The notes: generated by a model from the letters alone, not told the origin. A stretch of 64,000 nucleotides of DNA from Deltaproteobacteria bacterium (GCA_022340265.1 JAJDOH010000033.1:1-64000); one strand, 5' to 3'; shown: positions 12,354 through 22,665, counted from the first letter of the stretch. Numbers and translations: made by a program.

Positions 12354-13265
12354 TTGGATATCTCATTTGTTATCGTCAACTGGAACACTCGGGACTTGCT
12401 GCTTCGATGCCTGAAATCCATTTTTGACACCACCGAGGAATTGCGCTTCGAGGTCTGGCTGGTGGACAATGCTTCCACCGATGGAAGCGTCACCGCCGCG
12501 GAGAAAGCCTATCCAACCATACGTATCCTAAAGAACCGCCGTAATCTGGGATTTGCCGCCGCCAACAACCTGGCTTTTGCCGGAATGCGGGGTCGCTATG
12601 CGGTATTGATCAACACCGATGCCCGGTTGAAAAAAGGTGCCATCGAAGCACTTTTCACTTTCATGGAAGAGACGCCGAAGGCTGCAATGGCCTGCGGTCA
12701 ATTGCTGAATGAAGACGGTTCAAAGCAGAATTCAATTGCGGCTTTTCCCACGCCGCTTTCCCTGATTTCCAATGAGACCCTGCTGAGGGCTTTGTTTCCC
12801 CGGAAATACCCCGGCAAAAGAAAACACTATGCCGTGCCCATCGCGGTGGATTCCTGTATCGGGGCTTGTATCATGGTTCGAAAGAGCGTCATGGATACGG
12901 TGGGTTTTCTGGATGAGCGGTATTTTTTCTTTATGGAAGAGACGGACTGGGCCTATCGCATGAAACTGGCGGGATGGAAAATTTATTTTGTTCCCTCGGC
13001 CGAAATCTTCCACGCCCAGGGAAAAACAGTTGGCAGCGGTGTGTCTGCGAGAATTCTCTTTTATCGTTCACGATATCAGTTTTTTGAAAAATGGCACAAA
13101 GATTTTAATGTTCCGGTTCGGGTGTTTACCTTTTCCCGGTTGCTTGTAAATACCCTGCTGAACCTTCTGGCTGTGGGATGCACCTTCGGGTCCAACAGGC
13201 GATTCAAGGATAAACTGATGGTATATACCGAGCTGATATTATGGCACCTTCGAGGATGCCCCTAG
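12354..13265 (+). CDS. Family 2 glycosyltransferase (rhamnosyltransferase-like)
   Basis: A 303 aa GT2 enzyme. The GT-A fold opens with ISFVIVNWNTRDLLLRCLKS, followed by VDNASTDGS, the acidic NTDARL (DXD-like) motif, and DSCIGACIMVRKSVMD. The catalytic region FLDERYFFFMEETDWAYR is the conserved ED.D.. motif of the rhamnosyltransferase-type subgroup. It probably acts at the cytoplasmic membrane face on lipopolysaccharide or O-antigen. The start appears to be TTG two bases after the previous stop. The 3' end overlaps the next glycosyltransferase by 25 bases. The sugar donor is not determinable. Confidence 0.88.
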   Translation: MDISFVIVNWNTRDLLLRCLKSIFDTTEELRFEVWLVDNASTDGSVTAAEKAYPTIRILKNRRNLGFAAANNLAFAGMRGRYAVLINTDARLKKGAIEALFTFMEETPKAAMACGQLLNEDGSKQNSIAAFPTPLSLISNETLLRALFPRKYPGKRKHYAVPIAVDSCIGACIMVRKSVMDTVGFLDERYFFFMEETDWAYRMKLAGWKIYFVPSAEIFHAQGKTVGSGVSARILFYRSRYQFFEKWHKDFNVPVRVFTFSRLLVNTLLNLLAVGCTFGSNRRFKDKLMVYTELILWHLRGCP

Positions 13266-14383
13266 ACGAAATGGAAACGGCACGGCTTATTAAGGGAACG
13301 CGGGATCTTCCCGTGGAAAACGGTCCCATTTTAATCATACAGCTTGGGGATATCGGAGATGCGGTGCTGACCCTGCCTTTCGTTGGGGCACTGAGCAGGG
13401 CTTTTCCGAAGCGCTCCCTGGTTCTTTGTGTCAGGGAACATGCCAGGGAGTTATTGGAAGATTGCCCACGGGTTCATCGCGTGTTGTCCGTTAACAAGCA
13501 GAAACGAAAGCTCAAAACGGAACTGGCCCATCAGCTCCGGTTCTTAAGGGACCTTCGAAGAAACAAGTGCACCATGGCCATCGAGCTGCGGACGGGGACC
13601 CGCGGTGCCATGATTGCACTGCTTTCAGGGGCACACACCCGGGTGGCACGCTATGCCAATGACGGGACCTTGTGGCGAAACCGCCTTTTTACGCATCTTG
13701 TAAAACCTACCCGGGAATACTGCCAATACGCGGCCCAGCATAATTTGAATATCATGGCGCCGTTTGGATTGTTTGAAGAAGATCCGAGGCCGCACATATG
13801 GGTTACAAAACACCGTCGCCGTAAAGCGAAAGCCATTTTTCAAAAAGCACGAATTCCTGAGGATAAACCCCTGGTGGCGGTTCATCCATTTTCGCTTTGG
13901 AAATACAAGGAATGGCCGGTTTCCGAAATGGCGTCTCTCCTGGATCGTATTCAGGCTGAATACCGCTGCAATATTATTGTTACCGGCGCTCCCGATGAAA
14001 GAAAACCGGCCGGCGACCTCATTGATAGATGTCGGTATAGACCCTACAATCTGGCTGGCGAAACATCCATTGGCGAACTGCCTGCCGTCCTGGCGGCATG
14101 CACCCTTTTTGTAGGCGTGGACACGGCGGCTCTGCACATTGCCGCTGCCGTGGGGACTCCCACCGTGGGCATATTCGGTCCCTCATCATGGACGAACTGG
14201 GCGCCGCGGGGGCGAAATCATCTTGTCGTTAAGAAAGGGCTTCCCTGTCAGCCATGCAGCCAAAAAGGTTGCGAAGGGTCTGAGCGGAGCCGTTGTTTGA
14301 AGGAGTTGACGGCGAAAGAGGTTTATGAAGTGATGGAAAAGATTTTGAATCTGACCCTTGCCAGAGAAAAGGATGCACGTTAG
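13241..14383 (+). CDS. Family 9 glycosyltransferase (heptosyltransferase-like)
   Basis: A 380 aa GT-B enzyme of the ADP-heptose:LPS heptosyltransferase family. The N-terminal Rossmann half starts at ILIIQLGDIGDAVLTLPF (about residue 29). The C-terminal half has VAVHPFSLWKYKEWPVSEM, a donor-site GVDTAALHIAAAVGTPTVG and GIFGPSSWTNWAPRG. A cysteine-rich C-terminal segment (CQPCSQKGCEGSERSRCL) is typical of RfaF/RfaQ-like members. Several in-frame ATGs lie in the first 11 codons, so the exact start is unsure. It most likely transfers heptose to the LPS inner core; the sequence does not say which position. Confidence 0.9.
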   Translation: MAPSRMPLDEMETARLIKGTRDLPVENGPILIIQLGDIGDAVLTLPFVGALSRAFPKRSLVLCVREHARELLEDCPRVHRVLSVNKQKRKLKTELAHQLRFLRDLRRNKCTMAIELRTGTRGAMIALLSGAHTRVARYANDGTLWRNRLFTHLVKPTREYCQYAAQHNLNIMAPFGLFEEDPRPHIWVTKHRRRKAKAIFQKARIPEDKPLVAVHPFSLWKYKEWPVSEMASLLDRIQAEYRCNIIVTGAPDERKPAGDLIDRCRYRPYNLAGETSIGELPAVLAACTLFVGVDTAALHIAAAVGTPTVGIFGPSSWTNWAPRGRNHLVVKKGLPCQPCSQKGCEGSERSRCLKELTAKEVYEVMEKILNLTLAREKDAR

Positions 14384-16193
14384 GCGGGAGAAAACGGACC
14401 AAATGGTGAAAGGGGCGGTTAACAATTCGGATGAAAAAACGCTTTATGGCAAACGAGGCACGCGCATCCTGACCACCATCGGCGTGCTGGCGACGGCCTG
14501 TATCCTCTATTTTACAGGTCTTGGCGGCTACCCTCTCCTGGATCCCGATGAAGGACGTTACGCTGAAATTCCCCGGGAAATGCTCGAAAGTGGCGATTTC
14601 ATTACACCTCGGTTGAACTATGTCAAATATCTTGAGAAACCGCCCCTGTTTTACTGGATTACCGCGGGGAGCATGGCTCTTTTCGGCCAGAAGGAGTGGG
14701 CTGTTCGCCTGGTGCCGGCGGTGGCGGGGTTCTTGACCCTCCTGTTGATTATGGGGTTGGGTAAAAGAATTTTTGATGGAAAGACCGGCGTCATGGCAGG
14801 CTGGATCTATCTTACCAGCGTGATCCCAACGGTTCTGGCGCGACTCCCCATTATTGACGGGGTTTTCAGCCTGATTTTGACAGCCACTTGGGCAACCTGG
14901 TACCTGGGGTACAAAGCGGCAGGGAAACCGAAAATGAGGCTCTGGTATTGTATTTCCTGGGCCTGCCTCGGTCTGGCCGTCATGACCAAGGGAATCGCGG
15001 CCATTGCATTGACCGGATTGATTGCGGGCGGTTTTATTCTCTGTCGCAGAGACTGGCGGGCTTTGTTATCCATGGCCTGGGTGCCGGGTCTGTTGATTTT
15101 TGCGATCATTGTGGTTCCCTGGCATTGGGCTGTGAGTTCCGAGAATCCGGGATTCTTTCATTTTTATATCGTTGTGCAGCATTTTGACCGTCTCACGAGC
15201 CAGGAACACGCCAAACCTTTCTGGTTTTTTATTGTCATCTTTCCTTTCGGCATGCTGTTGTGGACGGCGTTTTTCTTTCCCGCCGTGGCACAATCCCTCC
15301 AAAAAGCGTTCAACGCACTGAGATCATTCCGGGAGAACGGGGGGCAGGGGGAGGCCGTTCTTTTCCTGGTCGTCTGGGTCGTTGCGGTAATCGGCCTGTT
15401 CAGCCTGAGCGCGTGCAAACTGGTTCCCTATATTTTGCCCGCGTATCCGGCCATGGCACTTCTCGTGGCACATTTTATAAGGAGCGAAGGACAGGAGAAG
15501 CGGTCGGTTCGCTGGGGTGCCGCTGTTCTGGCCATTCTGCTGATGGTGTGCGCCGTGGTCCTGATGCCGGTGGCCATGCGACAGGATGCGCTAACCATGT
15601 CCGAGCTGGTGCCGGCCATTCGTGTGGGACAGGCGGGACTCATTTTAAGCGGCATCCTTCTGACCGTATCCTTTTTTAAACGACGTCTAATCCCTTTTTC
15701 CACCGGTTTTGCCATGGTGCTGCTTCTTCCAGCCATGCTCATGGTCGTGCCGTCCGTTGCCAAATACCGGAAAGTCGGCGGATTTATCAAAGCCATGCCG
15801 AACCCATTGCCACCAGAGATCAGGGTTGCCGAATGGCGCAACTACGATCAGGGCTTAAGTTTTTACACCGGCAGGCGGACCATCCTGGTGGATGAAATAG
15901 ATGAACTGGCGTACGGCAGGTCACAGGGGAACCACGAGGACTATTTTTTAACGGGTGAAGAAAGCCTCAGGCGTCTTGCGAAGGAGGTCCCCCTGCTTGT
16001 CAACATCCGCCCCAATCACTGGCCGAAAGTTCAAAAATGGAAAACCATGCAGCCCGTTGCCGCCAACAGCACCAATATCATGGTTGGCAACAAGGCGTTT
16101 TTTCGCTTGACCGGTCTCAAGCCCTGGCCCGATTCGGCCATCAAACCGCCACCCCTGCTGTTGATGCCGCGGTTGCGGGAGCAGAAGCCATAA
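14373..16193 (+). CDS. ArnT/PMT-like family 39 glycosyltransferase
   Basis: Integral membrane glycosyltransferase, 606 aa, with about 11-12 predicted membrane segments and a C-terminal soluble part (about 480-606). The first periplasmic loop carries LLDPDEGRYAEIPREMLESG, the DE motif that acts as catalytic acid in ArnT/PMT enzymes, followed by LEKPPLFYWITAG. Members use polyprenyl-phosphate sugars to modify lipid A, proteins or glycans in the periplasm. The ATG at 14373 overlaps the heptosyltransferase stop; an ATG at 14403 with GGGAG upstream is an alternative start. It sits with GT2, GT9 and LptG, so LPS modification is the likely role. Confidence 0.88.
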   Translation: MHVRREKTDQMVKGAVNNSDEKTLYGKRGTRILTTIGVLATACILYFTGLGGYPLLDPDEGRYAEIPREMLESGDFITPRLNYVKYLEKPPLFYWITAGSMALFGQKEWAVRLVPAVAGFLTLLLIMGLGKRIFDGKTGVMAGWIYLTSVIPTVLARLPIIDGVFSLILTATWATWYLGYKAAGKPKMRLWYCISWACLGLAVMTKGIAAIALTGLIAGGFILCRRDWRALLSMAWVPGLLIFAIIVVPWHWAVSSENPGFFHFYIVVQHFDRLTSQEHAKPFWFFIVIFPFGMLLWTAFFFPAVAQSLQKAFNALRSFRENGGQGEAVLFLVVWVVAVIGLFSLSACKLVPYILPAYPAMALLVAHFIRSEGQEKRSVRWGAAVLAILLMVCAVVLMPVAMRQDALTMSELVPAIRVGQAGLILSGILLTVSFFKRRLIPFSTGFAMVLLLPAMLMVVPSVAKYRKVGGFIKAMPNPLPPEIRVAEWRNYDQGLSFYTGRRTILVDEIDELAYGRSQGNHEDYFLTGEESLRRLAKEVPLLVNIRPNHWPKVQKWKTMQPVAANSTNIMVGNKAFFRLTGLKPWPDSAIKPPPLLLMPRLREQKP

Positions 16194-16211
16194 CAGGCTG
16201 GTTTTAAGGAA

Positions 16212-17288
16212 ATGAATGTTCTAACCCGATATCTCCTCAAAGAATTTTTCAAGCTGCTGATCGTTTGCCAGCTGGTTTTTATTGCGTTGTACCTGATGAT
16301 TGATTTTGCCAGCGGAATCGACGATTTCATCAAAGCGGATGCGCCGAGAAGTGTTATGATAGCGTATTTTGCTTTTAAGATTCCGGCCATTGCAAGTCAA
16401 ATGCTGCCCCCTGCCATTTTGACCACGGTCATTATCCTGTTCAGTCTCATGAAAAGGAACAATGAAATGGTTGCGTTGAAAGCCAGCGGTGTCAACACCT
16501 GGCAGGTTGCGCAGCCCCTTGTCCTGCTTGCGGCATTTCTTTCGGTTGTCCTGTTTTTTTTCTCGGAAACCATCGTTCCTTATGCCAGTTCCAGATGCAA
16601 TGAGATATGGCGGATTGAAGTGAAAAAGGAACATCCTGGTCGGTTCCACGGACAGAACCATGTCTGGTACAAAGGCAAGAATTGCATTTACTTCATCAAG
16701 CAGTTTGATAGCCGTAAAATGATGATGGTAGACCCCACTTTCTATTTTTTCGATGACAAATTCAAAATTACCCGAAGAATTGATGGGCGCAGAGCGGTCT
16801 GGAAAGAGAACATCTGGCAGGTTCAAAACGGCATTGTTCAAAACCGTGAAAAGGATGGCACTTACGATCTTCAGAAATTTGAACACCTGGAGGTCAAGTT
16901 GGACGAGAACCCTAAGGACTTTATACGGCAAAATGTAGAGCCGGAAGAGATGGGATATGTGCAACTCAAACGATTTGCCCGAAGGCTTAAACTGGAAGGT
17001 TATGACGCTACCCGTTATTTTGTGGAACTGAACATCAAGATCGCCTTCCCTTTTATTGTCCTTATCATGACCCTTATGGGTATTCCCGTCGCTCTCTGGA
17101 AAAAAGGGATGGGGACACCGGTGGCTGTTTGCATCGGTATTTCTCTCTGTTTTGTATACCTCCTCGTCCTGGGACTCGCGCGAACGTTGGGTTTTGCGGG
17201 AATTCTGCCGCCGTTGTTCTCAGCCTGGCTGGCCAACAGTATATTTCTCTTTTTTGGCGTCTATATGATGATTCATGCCAATCGCTAG
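16212..17288 (+). CDS. lptG: LPS export permease of the YjgP/YjgQ family
   Basis: A 358 aa permease with three membrane segments at each end and a central periplasmic beta-jellyroll (about 130-260). It starts MNVLTRYLLKEFFKLL, the conserved amphipathic coupling helix, and has LMKRNNEMVALKASGVNTWQ, diagnostic of LptF/LptG. The C-terminal IAFPFIVLIMTLMGIPVAL is also typical. LptF and LptG with LptB pull LPS from the inner membrane into the LptA bridge. A single copy is seen here; the fit to LptG over LptF is by length and start motif. It closes the plus-strand run. Confidence 0.88.
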   Translation: MNVLTRYLLKEFFKLLIVCQLVFIALYLMIDFASGIDDFIKADAPRSVMIAYFAFKIPAIASQMLPPAILTTVIILFSLMKRNNEMVALKASGVNTWQVAQPLVLLAAFLSVVLFFFSETIVPYASSRCNEIWRIEVKKEHPGRFHGQNHVWYKGKNCIYFIKQFDSRKMMMVDPTFYFFDDKFKITRRIDGRRAVWKENIWQVQNGIVQNREKDGTYDLQKFEHLEVKLDENPKDFIRQNVEPEEMGYVQLKRFARRLKLEGYDATRYFVELNIKIAFPFIVLIMTLMGIPVALWKKGMGTPVAVCIGISLCFVYLLVLGLARTLGFAGILPPLFSAWLANSIFLFFGVYMMIHANR

Positions 17289-17329
17289 GCTGGATCATAT
17301 GAAACCCCTGTATTGGTAGGAGGCAATTC

Positions 17330-17962
17330 ATGCGTCCAATTATTTGTTTTATCGACGATTCCGGTTTTGAGCATGAGCTCGTTAAAGGTGAAATAGCGGC
17401 CTGTGGCCCGCATTTTGAATTCGTGCAGGCATACACCTTCCATGAAGCCCGGTCATTGCTGCAAAATGTTACACCGGCATTATTTTTGCTCGATCTCTGG
17501 GGACAGGATGAGACCGTGACCAGCCCTCAGATCACCCCCCGGGAGGATGTGCTTGAAAAAATTTCCGGTTTTCCCGCGCTGACGGACGTTTATACAGGTT
17601 TGAGTGATTTTAAGGGGGATGTCGGCAATGAATACCTCAAACGCTTTTTTGCCATTGTCGATAGTTGGCGAAACCTTTTTGAAAGTGTATGCGCCGGCAT
17701 GGGACAGAATCGAAAGTATGGCCTTAAAAACCTTGCGCATGTCAGAACGTTTTACCCGGGAGTTCCGGCGGTTTTCTATACAAGAAAATCCCTTATCAGT
17801 GATGCCGTCGCTCTGTTTGAAGCGGGAGTGGACGGCCTTTTCATCAAACCCACGGGAAAAACGGATGATGAAACCCGGCGTCTCACCCGGGAAAATGCCC
17901 CGTTTCTGCTTAAAAAAATAGAAAGAATAATCGACGCTTATCCCAAATCCCGTAAAGCATAA
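17330..17962 (+). CDS. Receiver-like protein with a large insertion, function unknown
   Basis: A 210 aa protein after an AGGAGG ribosome binding site. The edges look like a response-regulator receiver: ICFIDDSGFE (Asp9, Asp10), ALFLLDLWG (Asp55 at the phospho-acceptor place), VPAVFYTR (Thr151) and GLFIKPTG (Lys173). In a normal receiver the acceptor Asp and the conserved Thr/Ser are about 30 residues apart; here they are 96 apart, so about 65 residues are inserted between strand 3 and strand 4. There is no output domain. It stands alone between LptG and the grpE-dnaK unit. It could be a phospho-sensor adaptor or a degenerate receiver; no function is assigned. Confidence 0.7.
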   Translation: MRPIICFIDDSGFEHELVKGEIAACGPHFEFVQAYTFHEARSLLQNVTPALFLLDLWGQDETVTSPQITPREDVLEKISGFPALTDVYTGLSDFKGDVGNEYLKRFFAIVDSWRNLFESVCAGMGQNRKYGLKNLAHVRTFYPGVPAVFYTRKSLISDAVALFEAGVDGLFIKPTGKTDDETRRLTRENAPFLLKKIERIIDAYPKSRKA

Positions 17963-18025
17963 GATGCGGGAGTGAAACGCCCATGGGATTTCACCAACAA
18001 AAATGCCTGGAATCTTGCATCTTAC

Positions 18026-18062
18026 AAAAAGGGCTATTTATGTGTAAAACAGTCCCTTTTTT
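18026..18062 (+). terminator. Rho-independent terminator upstream of grpE
   Basis: AAAAAGGGCT and AG-TCCCTTTTTT arms (one bulged T) flank a 16-base AT-rich loop and end in a T-run. It separates the receiver-like gene from the grpE-dnaK unit. Confidence 0.7.
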
Positions 18063-18089
18063 GCCCCGGAAAAGTTAAATGAGGCCTGC

Positions 18090-18118
18090 TTGACAAAAGT
18101 TTTTCCGATGCTTAACGT
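18090..18118 (+). promoter_or_regulatory. Candidate promoter of grpE-dnaK
   Basis: TTGACA, 17-base spacer, TAACGT, located 60 bases upstream of the grpE start and just after the terminator. The -35 is perfect, the -10 weak. I looked for a CIRCE element (TTAGCACTC-N9-GAGTGCTAA) and do not see one. A sigma-32 promoter is not convincing either. Confidence 0.45.
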
Positions 18119-18177
18119 ATCGCCATCGTTCGAAATGGGAGACAATTCAAGTTTAATGGTGATTTTAGGAGTGAAAT

Positions 18178-18780
18178 GTGGCCAGGATTGATGTCATGGA
18201 TGAAAAAGAATCAACTGAAGAGTTACCGGAAGAACTAAACGGTGAAGAGGAAGCAATAGAGGGCCGGAACGATGATTCCGAAGATACAGAAGAAATTCCC
18301 TTGTCGGAGATGACAGAGGAACAGTTGATTGAAAAGATTTCGGAAGTGCAGGCATTGGCGAACACCAACATGGATAACTATCTCCGTTCGCAGGCGGAGA
18401 TGGAAAATATGAAAAAGCGCTTCCAGAAAGAAAAGCAGGAACTGGTCAAATATGGAAACGAGGTCTTGACCAAGCAGTTGCTGCCCGTTGCAGACAATCT
18501 GGAAAAAGCCCTGGATCACTCAAAAGATGAAAATTCCCTTGAAGCCTTGCGTGAAGGGGTTGATTTAACGCTGAAAGGGCTCATAAGCGTCCTGGAAAAA
18601 GCTGGCGTGGAAGTGGTACAAGCAATTGGAGCGCCATTTGACCCCAATTTCCACGAAGCTGTTTCTGAGCAGGAGGATCGGAATGCGCCTCCCGGAACGG
18701 TGTTAAAAGAGCTTCAAAAAGGATATTTGTTGAACGAGAGGCTTGTCAGGCCGGCAATGGTGATTGTTAACAAGAAATAA
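18178..18780 (+). CDS. grpE: GrpE nucleotide-exchange factor for DnaK
   Basis: A 200 aa GrpE. The first 55 residues are acidic and probably disordered. A long coiled-coil follows (about 55-130; NYLRSQAEMENMKKRFQKEK), then the C-terminal beta-wing (about 140-198) with FDPNFHEAVSEQED and GYLLNERLVRPAMVIV. GrpE dimers release ADP from DnaK. The start is GTG at 18178, with GGAG six bases upstream; an ATG at 18196 is a less likely alternative. dnaK follows by 22 bases. No dnaJ is present in this window, although it often lies next to dnaK in other bacteria. Confidence 0.96.
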   Translation: MARIDVMDEKESTEELPEELNGEEEAIEGRNDDSEDTEEIPLSEMTEEQLIEKISEVQALANTNMDNYLRSQAEMENMKKRFQKEKQELVKYGNEVLTKQLLPVADNLEKALDHSKDENSLEALREGVDLTLKGLISVLEKAGVEVVQAIGAPFDPNFHEAVSEQEDRNAPPGTVLKELQKGYLLNERLVRPAMVIVNKK

Positions 18781-18802
18781 AAATGACTTAGGAGGCAGAT
18801 AA

Positions 18803-20716
18803 ATGGGAAAAACGATAGGGATAGATCTGGGGACAACCAACTCGTGCGTAGCCGTGATGGAGGGCGGTGATCCCGTCGTGATCGCCAACGCCGAGGGAAG
18901 CCGTACAACGCCTTCTATTGTGGGTTTTACCGAAGGTGGAGAGAGACTGGTGGGGCAGATCGCCAAACGGCAGGCCGTCACCAATCCTGAAAATACGGTT
19001 TTTGCGGTGAAGCGGCTGATCGGCAGGAAATTTGATTCCGCGGAGGTGCAAAGAGACATTAAGGTGCTTCCCTACACCATCAGCAAGGCACAGAACGGCG
19101 ATGCACACGTGGGCATCAGAGGAAAAGATTACAGCCCCGCTGAAATATCCGCTATTATCCTAAAGAAGATGAAAGAAACCGCGGAGAGCTATCTGGGAGA
19201 AACAGTGACCGATGCGGTCATTACCGTTCCCGCCTATTTTAACGACAGCCAGCGGCAGGCCACAAAAGATGCGGGACGGATTGCGGGTCTTAATGTTGAG
19301 CGCATTATCAATGAGCCCACGGCGGCCTCTCTGGCCTTTGGAATGGACAAAAAGGGAGATCGCAAGATCGCTGTTTTCGATCTGGGAGGCGGCACCTTTG
19401 ATATTAGCATCCTGGAAATCGGAGAAGGGGTGTTCGAGGTAAAATCAACCAATGGCGACACCCATCTGGGTGGCGAGGATTTCGATCTCAGAATTATTGA
19501 TTACCTGGCGGACGAGTTCAAAAAGGACCAGGGGATTGATCTGCGGAACGACAAAATGGCCTTGCAGCGATTGAAAGAAGGTGCTGAAAAGGCCAAGACG
19601 GAGCTTTCCGGTTCCATGGAAACGGATGTAAATCTTCCCTTCATTACTGCCGATGCCAGCGGTCCCAAGCACCTGAATATCAAGTTGAATCGGGCCAAAC
19701 TGGAAGGATTGGTGGAAGACCTTATTGAAAAAGTGGTGGCACCTTGCCAGTTGGCCATGAAAGATGCGGGTCTTTCCGCAAAGGATATTGATGATGTGAT
19801 CCTGGTGGGCGGCATGACACGAATGCCAAAGGTTCAAGCAAAAGTTTCCGCAATATTCGGAAAAGAGCCCAATAAGGGAGTAAACCCCGATGAAGTAGTG
19901 GCCGTTGGCGCGGCCATTCAGGGTGGTGTCTTGAAGGGCGATGTCAAAGACGTTCTGCTCCTTGATGTGACACCCCTTTCACTGGGGATCGAAACGCTGG
20001 GCGGTGTATTTACAAAGCTTATCGAAAAGAATACCACCATTCCCACAAAGAAAAGTCAAACTTTCAGTACGGCCGCGGACAGCCAGCCCGCGGTTGAAAT
20101 TCATGTCCTTCAGGGGGAGCGGGAAATGGCCGCACACAACAAAACCCTGGGACGGTTTCAACTGGTTGGCATCCCACCTGCCCCAAGGGGCGTTCCCCAG
20201 ATTGAAGTAACTTTTGATATCGATGCGAACGGTATCGTAAGTGTTTCCGCAAAGGATCTCGGAACAGGCAAGGAGCAGTCCATTAAGATCACTGCTTCGA
20301 GCGGATTGAGCGAAGAGGAGATCGAAAAACTGGTGAAAGATGCGGAACTGCACGCGGAAGAAGATAAGAAGAAGCGTGAATTGATAGACGCCCGCAATAT
20401 GGCGGATTCCTTGATTTACACAACTGAAAAATCGATCAAGGAAATCGGGGACAAACTGGATGACGCGACAAAATCAAACGTCGAGCAGGCCATTGAAAAA
20501 CTGAAAAAATCCATGGAAAGTGAAGATGCCGAGGAGATCAAGAGGCTCACGGAAGAACTGACCCAGGCATCCCACAAGCTGGCGGAAACCATCTATGCCA
20601 ACGCAAACCAGGAACAACAGGCCCAGGGGCAGCCTGGTGCCGAGGGAGACGCCGACGCCGGCGCCCCGAAAGATGATGATGTGGTGGATGCCGATTTTGA
20701 GGAAGTGAAGAAGTGA
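18803..20716 (+). CDS. dnaK: Chaperone DnaK (Hsp70)
   Basis: Full-length Hsp70, 637 aa. ATPase domain motifs: [18 protein letters not shown] at the N-terminus, [13 protein letters not shown] and [15 protein letters not shown]. The substrate-binding domain has [15 protein letters not shown] and [20 protein letters not shown], and the C-terminus ends [14 protein letters not shown], typical of proteobacterial DnaK. It assists folding of cytoplasmic proteins with GrpE and DnaJ. A strong AGGAGG ribosome binding site precedes the ATG. The stop codon overlaps the next gene's GTG start (GTGA), so an LpoA-like lipoprotein is translationally coupled to dnaK. Confidence 0.98.
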   Translation: MGKTIGIDLGTTNSCVAVMEGGDPVVIANAEGSRTTPSIVGFTEGGERLVGQIAKRQAVTNPENTVFAVKRLIGRKFDSAEVQRDIKVLPYTISKAQNGDAHVGIRGKDYSPAEISAIILKKMKETAESYLGETVTDAVITVPAYFNDSQRQATKDAGRIAGLNVERIINEPTAASLAFGMDKKGDRKIAVFDLGGGTFDISILEIGEGVFEVKSTNGDTHLGGEDFDLRIIDYLADEFKKDQGIDLRNDKMALQRLKEGAEKAKTELSGSMETDVNLPFITADASGPKHLNIKLNRAKLEGLVEDLIEKVVAPCQLAMKDAGLSAKDIDDVILVGGMTRMPKVQAKVSAIFGKEPNKGVNPDEVVAVGAAIQGGVLKGDVKDVLLLDVTPLSLGIETLGGVFTKLIEKNTTIPTKKSQTFSTAADSQPAVEIHVLQGEREMAAHNKTLGRFQLVGIPPAPRGVPQIEVTFDIDANGIVSVSAKDLGTGKEQSIKITASSGLSEEEIEKLVKDAELHAEEDKKKRELIDARNMADSLIYTTEKSIKEIGDKLDDATKSNVEQAIEKLKKSMESEDAEEIKRLTEELTQASHKLAETIYANANQEQQAQGQPGAEGDADAGAPKDDDVVDADFEEVKK

Positions 20717-22665
20717 TTTCAGGCAACATTCTTTTAAAAAGGGCTGTTTCTGTTTTGTTGGCGGGGATGGCCCTTTTTTTGTTCGCCTGCCAGCCGAAAA
20801 GCACCCGCTCTCCCGCAAAAGCCACGCAAATCCGTTCAGAGGCTTTTGCCGTCGCAGAAAAATACCGGCAAAAAGGTGATTTGGCGCAAGCGCTGACCCA
20901 TTACCAGTCATTTTTAACCCAAGCGGTGAAAGACGATCGAATCCCGCTGGCCCTTCAACGCATCGCCGAGATTGAGCTAAAACTTAATAACCCCGAAAAT
21001 GCACTCGCCTCTCTTGAAAAACTTTCAAAGCGATATCCCGATTATACTTGGATCCCGGAAGTGCGATATCAGATTTCGGTAATCCTCTACCAGTTGGGAA
21101 GATACGAGGCCTCCGCCAACAAAGCCATCGGATGGCTGGATCAGTTTCAAAGGCATTACCTCAAAAAGGACGTTCTGGTCCTTCTGGGGGATGATTTCTG
21201 TGCCATGGGGGAAACGGAATCGGCCTTTTTTTGCTGGATCGAAGCCAAAGATGTCGGAAAAGATGACGAGAAGAAAGAGACAGCGCTGGATGAAAAACTG
21301 GAAACGCTGATCGATACGAGCAGTCCGCTTTTTCTTTCGCGGCTTCTCGAAAATGAACGGGAAGGGTTTTACCCACCCGAAATCTATTATCACATCAGCT
21401 CGGTTTTTCTTTCACAAAAGGAACCGGGACAGGCGGAAATAGCCGTGCGAATCCTTATGGAATCCACCCGTAACCTTCAGTGGATTAAAAAAGGGGAAGA
21501 TATTCTGGCTCGGATCAAAGAAGAAATGGCCATTTGCGAAGACTGCATCGGTTGTCTTCTTCCCTTGAGCGGTTCTTTTGCCGCCTATGGTCAAGAAGTC
21601 CTTAATGGTTTGACCTTGGGAATGCTGAATGACCCCATGAAAGAAACAAAAATGAAGCTCATTGTCAAGGACACGGCGGGAAGCCCTGAAAAAACCCTGA
21701 ATGAACTTGAAACACTGGTGAATAAACAAAAAGTCATCGGTATCATCGGCCCCCTTTCCAGCAAGACAGCCACGTTCATTTCTGAAAGAGCCCAGGATCT
21801 GGGTGTTCCGATGATTGCACTGACCCAGAAAAGAGACATCGTGAAAACCGGCGATATGGTGTTTAGAAATTTTCTCACGCCGGAACAGGAAATCGATTCG
21901 CTGCTTGAGGTGGCCATGGGTCAACTGGGGTTGAAACGTTTCGGCATTTTATACCCGGACAATACCTATGGACGTTTCTGCATGAACCGGTTCTGGGACA
22001 AACTGGACGAGCTGGGGGGCAGCGTTACCGCAGTGGAGTCATATCCAACGGATGTAACCGACTTTGAAGATCAAATCAAGAAGATGGTGGGGCTTTATTA
22101 CCCGAGGGCAGGTGACTGGAGACGCATGTATTCCCAGAAGACAACAGCGGGTAATGACGAAAGTGAAAAACAGCTGGAGGACGGCGATCCCGTCATCGAT
22201 TTTGATGCTGTTTTTATTCCCGATACCTACCAGCGGGTGGCCATGATTGCGCCCCAGCTGGCGTTTTATGATGTGCTGGGTGTTCGGTTAATGGGTACAA
22301 GGCTCTGGGATTCACCCAAATTAATTGAAATGGCGGGAAATTATCTTCAGGGCGCTCTTTTCTCTTCAGGTTTTGTGGCAGAATCCGAAAACCCTGAGGT
22401 AGCGCGTTTTGTGGCGGACTACCGAAATAATTTTAATCAACCCCCGGGCATCCTGGCGGCCAACGGCTATGATACCATTTGTCTGTTGCAAACAATCCTC
22501 AGGGAATACAACCCCAAAACACGTGAGAATCTGCGGCAAGCCTTGCTGGATGCACCGGTTTTTGAAGGTGTGACAGGACCTTTTCGCTTTGATGAAGAAG
22601 GTGAAGCCTTGAAAGTCCCCTTGCTGTTGACTGTTTCGGGAAACAAAACAGTTCCAATTTACTAG
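20713..22665 (+). CDS. LpoA-like lipoprotein: TPR domain plus periplasmic-binding fold
   Basis: A 650 aa lipoprotein. The signal peptide ends with the lipobox LFAC (about residue 22). Residues about 35-260 form TPR-like helices ([20 protein letters not shown]). The rest (about 275-650) is a type I periplasmic binding fold of the branched-chain-amino-acid-receptor class, with [20 protein letters not shown] and [20 protein letters not shown]. This TPR-PBP architecture is that of LpoA, which activates a bifunctional penicillin-binding protein from the outer membrane. That role is inferred. It starts at GTG overlapping the dnaK stop, and shares the CTAG at 22662-22665 with tatC as both stop codons. 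Confidence 0.82.
   Translation: MISGNILLKRAVSVLLAGMALFLFACQPKSTRSPAKATQIRSEAFAVAEKYRQKGDLAQALTHYQSFLTQAVKDDRIPLALQRIAEIELKLNNPENALASLEKLSKRYPDYTWIPEVRYQISVILYQLGRYEASANKAIGWLDQFQRHYLKKDVLVLLGDDFCAMGETESAFFCWIEAKDVGKDDEKKETALDEKLETLIDTSSPLFLSRLLENEREGFYPPEIYYHISSVFLSQKEPGQAEIAVRILMESTRNLQWIKKGEDILARIKEEMAICEDCIGCLLPLSGSFAAYGQEVLNGLTLGMLNDPMKETKMKLIVKDTAGSPEKTLNELETLVNKQKVIGIIGPLSSKTATFISERAQDLGVPMIALTQKRDIVKTGDMVFRNFLTPEQEIDSLLEVAMGQLGLKRFGILYPDNTYGRFCMNRFWDKLDELGGSVTAVESYPTDVTDFEDQIKKMVGLYYPRAGDWRRMYSQKTTAGNDESEKQLEDGDPVIDFDAVFIPDTYQRVAMIAPQLAFYDVLGVRLMGTRLWDSPKLIEMAGNYLQGALFSSGFVAESENPEVARFVADYRNNFNQPPGILAANGYDTICLLQTILREYNPKTRENLRQALLDAPVFEGVTGPFRFDEEGEALKVPLLLTVSGNKTVPIY

Noticed and set aside
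16221-16964. 247-codon frame on the minus strand opposite lptG
   Set aside because: LptG motifs explain the plus strand; the minus frame has no ribosome binding site or domain.
18090-18150. Sigma-32 promoter or CIRCE operator before grpE
   Set aside because: No CTTGAAA/CCCCAT pair with the right spacing and no CIRCE inverted repeat; only a weak sigma-70-like match is seen.
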